DNA of 64,000 nt from Zonotrichia leucophrys gambelii (lineage: Eukaryota > Chordata > Aves > Passeriformes > Passerellidae), in assembly GCF_028769735.1 (NCBI RefSeq), contig NC_088193.1:4119814-4183813 (forward strand). The letters run 5' to 3'. Below are positions 57,820 to 64,000 of this stretch, piece by piece (positions within the stretch are counted from its first letter, which is position 1; each line of letters opens with the position of its first letter). The notes under the pieces are model-generated. The model saw nothing but the letters and a program-made list of their open reading frames with translations, was not told the origin of the DNA and made no database searches. A program made the translations under genes and the position numbers.

Positions 57820-58537
57820 CCCTGCCTGAAGGTGTCCATGGGAGCTAAGCCACCAAACCTCTTGTACTTGAGGGAAAATCAATGCTAAAAAGTGATAAAA
57901 TGCCATTTTTCCTGCCTGAAGGTGTCTGTGGGTAGACTGTGGTGTCTAAGCCACCAAACTTCTGATACTTGAGGAAATATCAATGATAAAAAGGGATGAA
58001 ATGCCATTTTTCCTGCCTGAAGGTGCCTGTGAGAGCCAAACCACCAAACCTCTGGTACTTGAGGAAACATCAATGCTAAAAAGTGATTAAAATGCCATTT
58101 TTCCTGCCTGAAGGTGTCTGTGAGAGCCAAACCACCAAACCTCTGGTACTTGAGGAAACATCAATGCTAAAAATGCCATTTTTTCCTGCAGGTGCAGTAG
58201 GGTGGCAGCATGGGCAGCAGCCTCAGCCAGCAGCTCTGCTGTGTGCTCTGTGAGAGATGCTAAAAAGTGACTAAATGCCATTTTTCCTGCCTGAAGGTGT
58301 CTATGGGAGCTAAACCACTAAATCTCAAGGGCATGAGGAAACATCAATGCTAAAAATGCCATTTTTCCTGCCTGAAGGTGTCTGTGGTGTCTAAGCCACC
58401 AAACCTCTGGTCCTTATCAATGCTAAAAATGCCATTTTTTCCATTTTTCCTTCCTGAAGGTGTCTGTGGGAGCCAAACCACCAAACCTCTGGCACTTGAG
58501 GAAACATCCATGCTAAAAATGCCATTTTTTCCTGCAG
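57820..58537. repeat. Minisatellite fused to coding exon 1
   Basis: The unit joins gccatttttcctgcctgaag, a gtgtctgtgggagcc-like piece, aaaccaccaaacctctggta and cttgaggaaacatcaatgct. Landmark gccattttt occurs at 57903, 58003, 58094, 58175, 58277, 58358, 58431 and 58521 (spacing 73-102 bp). In the units at 58175 and 58521 the sequence switches from cctgcctgaagg to cctgcaggtgcagtaggg and runs into an exon-1 start. The T-rich unit edge thus forms the acceptor-like tract ttttttcctgcag ending at 58537. Confidence 0.9.
58210..58263 (+). pseudogene. Truncated duplicate of the exon-1 start
   Basis: ggtgcagtagggtggcagc then ATG and the first codons repeat those of the real exon at 58556, with 12 extra bases (agccagcagctc) after codon 5. 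After the shared tgctgtgtgctctgtgagag the copy breaks back into minisatellite sequence and an in-frame TAA follows at 58261, so it would encode only 17 residues. It is a partial copy carried by the array. It could act as an upstream open frame if transcribed. Confidence 0.8.
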
Positions 58538-58555
58538 GTGCAGTAGGGTGGCAGC

Positions 58556-60461
58556 ATGGGCAGCAGCCTCTGCTGTGTGCTCTGTGAGAGGTGCAGGGAG
58601 CAGCAGGCAGCAAACCCGGAGCCCAGCGAGACCAAGCCCATCCTGCAGAGCCCCAGGAACACATGGACGTTCCTGGACACACAGCCCCCCACCCCAGCCC
58701 TGAAGGTGCCCAAGAAGGGCTCCAAGGAGCTGCTGCAGGAGCAGCAGGCCTCAGCTGATGCTCTGGAGGAGAATGGAGATGCCTGCTGTGCTGCAGAAGG
58801 GTGGGTGGCTGTTTACAAATCACAAACAGGACAGAAATGCTGTGGAACGTGCCTTGAGCTGTTTTATTTCCCAGCATCAGCCTCATTACATGGTTATGAC
58901 AATGGGAAGATGCCACCAGCTCACATCCCAGGCAGCAGACCAAGAATTTAATGTTACAACTCACTTTATACGTTTTCTGACCAATCACACACAGCAAAAG
59001 CACATTGACAGCAGTTCTATCCAACCACTACAAGCACAGGTACCTTTGATTAAAACAGTGCTTGCTTATTTTGAATACAATACCTGCTAGTAAGCCTTAA
59101 AACACAATGCACAGAGCTCCATTATTAAGCTTTAACCTTCCTAATATCTTGCTAGATAAACTTTTCTGTAGCTTAGAGTTATTCTAGACAAGCGTTAATA
59201 CACAGACCATTGTTCTATTTGTCCTTGTTTTTCTACTTTTTAAATATTTTTTCTGCTCATTGATCTCATGGCTGCTGCTTAGCTCTAATCACAGTTCTAC
59301 CTCCTCTGAAGCCTGCCTTTTGCAGCTTTCCCAAACCTCTCTAATTTTGTAAATTCCCACAGGTGGGAGCCAGCCTGGAATCCCATGGACTTCTTTGCGG
59401 CCCCTGCTGATGAGGAGGATGAGGGAGAAGTTGAAGGTTTGAGCCAGCAGGAGGAAGTGGGCAAGGCAGAAGAGGAGATGAAGGCTGCTGCTGGTGCTGC
59501 TGTGGGAGCTCTGGGGGCTGAGGAGGAGCAGGCTGGCACTGAGGGAGCCCCCTGTGCTGGGCTAACCCTGCAGGAAGGAAATATCCCCAGCCTCATGGAG
59601 CTCTCCAGTGAGGCTGAAGCTGGGCCAGAACCTCCTGCAGACACCCTGGGGGCTCTGGTGCACATGGGCCTGTCCCTGTGTGCTGTGCAGGTGACAGGGC
59701 CTGAGCCCATGGAGGGCACACACAGGGCTGGAGCTGCTGGGCCAAGCCCTCGGGCTGCCCAGAGGGCTGAGCTCAGCTACCTGGTGGAGGCCATGTCCCT
59801 GCTGACCCTGCAGAGCCCCTCAGAGGCCATTGCAAAGGGGGTGGCTGAGCTCTACTGCTCTTCCGCTGAGTCCTGGCAGCCCCTGTGCCTGCAGTGGGGG
59901 TCTCTGGAGGCACCAGGCCAGCCACTGGAGCTCCTGAAGGAGGACATGCAGGGCACTGTGCCACCGGGGAGCTGTGCAGGGCTCACAGGGCTGGGTGAGA
60001 TCTTGCAGCAGGCCCAGGATGATGGAGCCCAGTGTGAGCTGGGGCAGGAGGGCATGCAGGGCCCTGTGCCACCTGCCCAGCCCGTGGGGAGCTGTGCAGG
60101 GCTGGGTGAGATCTTGCAGCAGGCCCAGGATGATGGAGCCCAGTGTGAGCTGGGGCAGGAGGGCATGCAGGGCCCTGTGCCACCTGCCCAGCCCGTGGGG
60201 AGCTCTGCAGGGCTCACAGGGCTGGGTGAGATCTTGCAGCAGCCCCAGGATGGAGCCCTGTGTGAGCTGGGGCAGCAGGGGAACAGTGGCTGCACCCCAG
60301 GAGCCAAGGCAGAGCTGCAGGATGGGATCGTGCAGCTTCCAGAAGAACCAGCAGCTTCTGCTCCTGTACAGCAAGAAGCTGAGCTCCCACTCGTGCCCCC
60401 CTCACTGCCTCGAGTGCTTGGGAGCAGTGGGGAAATGGAGGCTGAAAAAGTTGAAGCTTGA
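58556..60461 (+). CDS. Unrecognised two-exon gene, 447 aa, acidic/Gln-rich
   Basis: Model: join 58556-58800 and 59363-60461. The start is in a good context (ggcagcATGgg). Exon 1 ends GCAGAAGG before GTGGGT at 58801, and exon 2 starts after aaattcccacag at 59362. The split codon (gg+g, Gly82) keeps the frame open to TGA at 60459. Residues 1-13 begin Met-Gly-Ser-Ser-Leu-Cys-Cys and contain four Cys, which fits N-myristoylation at Gly2 with nearby palmitoylation and hence membrane attachment (inference). Residues 98-108 are Asp/Glu-rich. About residues 225-275 are Leu/Ala-rich and may be helical. Residues 284-388 hold three in-frame repeats. The C-terminus is Pro/Glu-rich. No catalytic domain, signal peptide or membrane span is visible. 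Codons favour G/C at third positions, unlike the surrounding DNA. I do not recognise the family; function unknown. Confidence 0.72.
58838..59300 (-). mobile_element. Probable LTR-like insertion in the intron, antisense
   Basis: On the minus strand an ATTGG box (58981), TATAAA (58965-58970) and AATAAA (58863-58868) occur in LTR order with about 100 bp between TATA and poly(A) signal. The sequence is AT-rich and unlike the flanking exons. Edges and target duplication were not resolved; it may fill most of the 562-bp intron. Confidence 0.45.
59967..60281 (+). repeat. In-frame coding tandem repeat, 120/111 bp, 2.7 copies
   Basis: Copies start at 59967, 60087 and 60198, encoding residues 284-323, 324-360 and 361-388. 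Each has Gly-Leu-Gly-Glu-Ile-Leu-Gln-Gln, Cys-Glu-Leu-Gly-Gln and (copies 1-2) Met-Gln-Gly-Pro-Val-Pro-Pro. All length differences are multiples of 3 (copy 2 lacks three residues, copy 3 lacks one Asp), which supports selection on the reading frame. Copies 1 and 2 are almost identical, implying recent duplication or ongoing homogenisation. Confidence 0.9.
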
Positions 60462-61175
60462 GATGTTTGGTCCTCAGGGGTCACATCTGGGCAGGGACAA
60501 GGATGAGGCTCCTGCCCTCAGGAAGGGTTAACCCCTTACAGCCCCAGCTGTTGGACTCAGGATTTTGCAGAATATGTCCCAGACTTCAGAAACTCTTGCA
60601 AGGCAGATCTGTGAATTTTTACAGAGCTTTCCAGATGTTCTCCTGAGTTATTGTTCAGTCACAGATCTGTTCCTTGCTTTTCCCAGGAGCTGTTTTTCAG
60701 ATTGTGCCTTGGTGATTGACTCAAACCAGGATCTCACTGAGCTGATGCTGCTGCTGCATTCCCCCAGTGAGGTTTGGTGATGGGTTGGTCTGAAGAGTCT
60801 GGGAACAGAATAGGAAACTGCTCCTCTAATTGTGTGCAGTCAGATGTTTTCTGTGAGGCCAACAGCCACTTCTGCTACCTCAGAATAATGAAATATTGAA
60901 CTACCTCCCTGAATAATTCTCTTGTATTGATGCTTCCTGCTTTCTTGTGAATGTTGAACAAAATATTTTCACAGGAAGATGATTAAATCCTAATTGTGGC
61001 TTGTTCTTTGTATCTCTTGTAGTAGTAGAAGTGTTTGTGTAACCTGTGTAATTTATGCAAAGTTAAAATGTAGTCTTGATCAGAATGCAGAAGTCAGTGT
61101 ATGCAGCTGAAATCTACTGACTTTTAATGTTCCTCCCACTGTGCTACCAATAAAATACACTTTTAAAGATCATGG
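60462..61175 (+). other. Probable 3' UTR of the two-exon gene
   Basis: Repeat-free sequence from the stop codon to about 20 bp past the AATAAA at 61149. AT content rises towards the 3' end, as is common for 3' UTRs. Confidence 0.55.
61149..61154 (+). terminator. Poly(A) signal AATAAA
   Basis: A canonical hexamer in ctaccaataaaatacac, about 690 bp after the stop codon, followed by a tgtgttttaa GT-rich element near 61193. A second AATAAA at 61211 is an alternative. Confidence 0.55.
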
Positions 61176-62068
61176 CAAAACCCCAGACTCAGTGTGTTTT
61201 AATTGCTGGGAATAAATGAGGACAGAGAATATGGCAAAAACTGTGGAGTGCTTTTCTTTACACTTCAAAGGAGAAATAGGGGCTGACTCCTTTTAAAGGA
61301 GCTTTTTGAGCAAGGTCTGACCCCACCATTTGCCCTGAGGTGTATGTGGGGGGGAGGGAGGGTGGTGGATTGCAGATTTTTATTTTAGGCATTGAGGAAT
61401 GGGATGCTGATGGGAGAAGTGCAAGACAAAATATCCTGTAGGTGCCTCTTTGATATCTTGCACAGAGCTGAAGGCTGAGGAGGAAGAGCTGAGTGTGACC
61501 AGAGATGTTTGGGATTAAATTTAACACTTTGGGAGAAGGATGGGCTTTTTAACACCTTGACTTCTGTCCTTCCACCTGCCCTTAGGCTGGCAAAGCCTCC
61601 TATGTGTAAAATTTGCAAAACAGATAATTTTCCTTCATTTATTGGGGGAAAGGAGGTGTCTGGAACACTTTCTGTTCTGCAAAAGGCTTCTCTGAGCCAA
61701 TAAACTCCAATTATTGCTCAGGTGGGCTGTGTCTGCAGTGCTCTTAAACCATGGGCTGCTTGGGCCTGAGAGGTGGGAAGGTGTTAAATAAACACACACA
61801 GAGCTGACTGAAAGCTCACCTGTTGGAACTCGATTGTTTTACTTTTTGTTTGTTCTCCCAAAGTTACCAACTGCTGCTGCTGTCCAGGAGGGATCTGGGT
61901 CTGTTCTCTGCCACTCTGTCCCAATTTCAGGCAGGGAAAAGGCTTGGACAAGTAACCCTGAGGGAAATCAGCCTCAATCACATTTGTGACCACGAGCTGG
62001 CTGTCTAATTCTGCTGAGCAGGATTCTGAGCAGGAGCTGTGCTAGAGAAAATGTTCTTTAACCATTGA
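61176..62068. other. Unassigned non-coding sequence
   Basis: No recognised gene or repeat. Confidence 0.5.
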
Positions 62069-62830
62069 GAGGCCCGGGCCTGTGGCTCCTCAGATGGGAC
62101 CCAGGCAGAGTTTCCAAGGCTGAGTTGGAAAAGCAAAGCTGCAGAGCTCCTGTTGTGGAAAACCCTTCCTGTTCCTTGAGGAGAAGATTTTCAGCCCTAT
62201 GGTTGATGCCTTTGAAGGCTGCCCTAGAACTGAGACCAGACAGGGCTAAAGAATAAAGCAGAGATTTATTAGGAGGCTTCAAGAGATCCACCTTGGACAG
62301 CACAAGAGCTTAGCCAGGGCTAGACCCTAGATGAACTCAAAAATGGTCACAAAATGGACAAGCAGTCCTCCTGTTGTGATGCCAGCTCTGTGCTGAGCCA
62401 GGGTGATCATCCCTGGGTTTGATGCCACAGCAAATTCACCACTGAGAGTCCTGGGCCTGGGGATGGGAGCCAGGCAGGATTTCCAAGGTCAAGCTGGAAA
62501 ACCAAAGCTGCAGAGCTCAGTGGTGGAAAACCCTTCCTGATCCTTCAGGAGAAGACTTATCAGCCCTGTGGTGTCCTCCTCCTCTGTGATAAATAAGGGC
62601 AGCCCCATGGCAGATCATCCCTGGGTTTGATGCCACACAAAATTAATCACTGAGAGCCCTGGCCCTGTGGCTCCTGAGCCTGGGCACGTGGGCCAGACAG
62701 AGTTTTCAAATCTGAGTTGGAAAAGCAAAGCTGCAGAGCTCAGTGGTGGAAAACCCTTCCTGTTCCTTCAGGAGGAGATTTTCAGCCCTGTGGGTCCTCC
62801 TGTTGTGATGCCAGCTCTGTGCTGAACCAG
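62069..62830. repeat. Tandem duplication, three diverged copies
   Basis: ggaaaagcaaagctgcagag (or ggaaaaccaaag) plus ggaaaacccttcctg and attttcagccctrtgg occur at about 62127, 62496 and 62716. The tail cctgttgtgatgccagctct with gggtttgatgccaca follows two or three copies. The first period (about 370 bp) exceeds the second (about 220 bp), partly because of inserted LTR-like sequence. Confidence 0.9.
62213..62365 (-). mobile_element. LTR fragment within the duplication
   Basis: aagaataaagcagagattta, ttaggaggcttcaagagatc and ggtcacaaaatggacaa are absent from the other two copies of the surrounding duplication and resemble the R-U5 part of a bird ERV LTR. Family assignment is from memory of the general pattern and is not proven. 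Confidence 0.45.
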
Positions 62831-63363
62831 GGTTTGATGCCACACCAAACACACCGAGAGGCTTTGCCATTTGGAAGGAACAGCTCTGTAAAGAGGAAAC
62901 AGCTTGAATTCTGCAATAAAAACCCCAAACACAAAGAGTGATGCCCTGAGCCGCCTGCAGCCTGCTCCTTGTCAGCAATGATGCCAGGGAAAGGCTCTGT
63001 AATGGTGCTGGTGTGCAGCATTCCATCCTGCAGCACAATCCTGGCTGACAGCTGAGCCCGGCTCTTTGGAGGAGCTGTGATTATTTCCTTTTATTTGTCA
63101 AAAAAAGAAGTGTATGTTTTTTTTAGAACAGCCCTTTTAAATATATCAAAGTAGCAGAGATTGGAAAAGGCTTTTGGAACAAAGACTAAGCCTGGTAAAG
63201 GAAGGGGATGTGATTGCTCTGACAGGAGGATTTTCCTCCCTCCATTTGTGTGTTATGTTGCCATTTCTTGTGGTTTCTCACATGCAGGAGATTTTCTGGG
63301 TTGTTTCAAATGGGTCAAAGTTGGGCTTTTTAAACAAGAATATTTCATATATTTATTTCATAT
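62831..63363. other. Unassigned non-coding sequence
   Basis: No recognised gene or repeat. Confidence 0.5.
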
Positions 63364-64000
63364 GTTTCCATATTTCACCATGATTCAAGGGTAAGAAGTT
63401 CTTTAAATCTGTATTTGAAATTCTACACTTTAAATCTCAGAAATATCCCAATGACCTCATGATGAGCTGATGGCTGAGCATCTCCTCATTGCACAGAACA
63501 CTGTAATAAATCCCTGCAGGATTTTATTTATTTTATTTATTTTATTAAACATCTGCAGGATTTGCAAATCCACCTGCCAAGCTCCCAGTGCCTGACATTC
63601 CCCCACACAATGGGGATGCAGTTTCCTTCCAATTGTGTTGTTTTGCAAAGCATCAATGTCCCCAAAGCCACCAGAGCTCTCTGCCATGTGACACTCTGCA
63701 TGTGTTGTCATCTGTGTTTGTCACATGTGAAAATCATGGATTAGTTCAGAGAAGTTTCCAAAAGTCAAAGAAATCCTGCCCTGCCTCTGAATTTCAGTTC
63801 CAACGAAGCCTAAAAAGAATCAAAAACAAAAAAAGCTTTGAAAAGCTGTGAAAGCACACCAGACACAGTTTCCATATTTCACCATGATTCAAGGGTAAGA
63901 AGTTCTTTAAATCTGTATTTTAAATTCTACACTTTAAATCTCAGAACTATCCCAACAACCTGCAGTGCCTGACATTCCCCACACAATGGGGATGCAGTTT
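63364..64000. repeat. Local duplication running off the window end
   Basis: gtttccatatttcaccatga through tttaaatctcagaa at 63364-63448 recurs at 63869-63953. cagtgcctgacattccccca at 63587 recurs at 63963. The second copy lacks about 130 bp that separate these blocks in the first, and its homology continues to base 64000. Confidence 0.9.

Noticed and set aside
58556..58951. Exon 1 read through the donor as a single 131-codon gene
   Set aside because: The composition changes at the GT donor, the intron looks like a repeat insertion, and the splice phase joins perfectly to the 59363 exon.
59820..60484. Minus-strand frames of 184-210 codons opposite exon 2
   Set aside because: They are shadows of the GC-rich, stop-poor coding exon and its repeat; no independent splice or start evidence.

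Overview
The window reads as vertebrate, most likely bird and probably songbird, intergenic DNA. The main signs are an antisense 3' CR1 LINE fragment (951-1200), many solo endogenous-retrovirus LTRs of a few recurring families, no recognisable SINEs, and many young tandem arrays. No operon-like or bacterial structure, CRISPR array, tRNA or rRNA was seen. The species and LTR family names cannot be fixed from sequence alone.

Only one gene model is convincing: two coding exons on the plus strand at 58556-58800 and 59363-60461, joined in phase across a GT-AG intron, giving 447 residues, with a poly(A) signal at 61149. The product begins Met-Gly-Ser-Ser-Leu-Cys-Cys (a myristoylation/palmitoylation look), has an acidic stretch just after the splice junction, and carries three in-frame repeats of 37-40 residues. 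I do not recognise the family. Directly upstream, a minisatellite of 73-102 bp units (57820-58537) runs into the start of exon 1 and also contains a second, decayed copy of that start at 58210-58263.

Layout: 0-10 kb has a 14-bp minisatellite, a CR1 fragment, local duplications, AT-rich arrays and a solo LTR (4538-5297, 5-bp target duplication). A copy of the same LTR lies inverted at 10062-10788. 10-24 kb is quiet apart from solo LTRs at 16216-16598 and 17112-17814 and an ATATG-rich tract. 24-30 kb has an LTR with a large TTCTCC expansion, a 1.1-kb 14-bp minisatellite with higher-order structure, and unassigned sequence. 30-43 kb is LTR-rich and contains two repeat modules that recur in the same order (A 32981, B 38371, A' 41857, B' 42843). 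43-55 kb is dominated by tandem arrays (27 bp x about 29, about 75 bp x 14, about 190 bp x 7), an inverted repeat enclosing an LTR, and tandem LTR duplications. 55-64 kb holds the gene followed by more local duplications, the last running off the window end.

There is no evidence here for a multi-gene system. The most unusual content is the gene whose first coding exon has been drawn into a minisatellite, and microsatellites that appear to have grown from seeds inside LTRs. Coordinates of repeats are by eye and may be off by several bases; LTR edges with matching target-site duplications are firmer.
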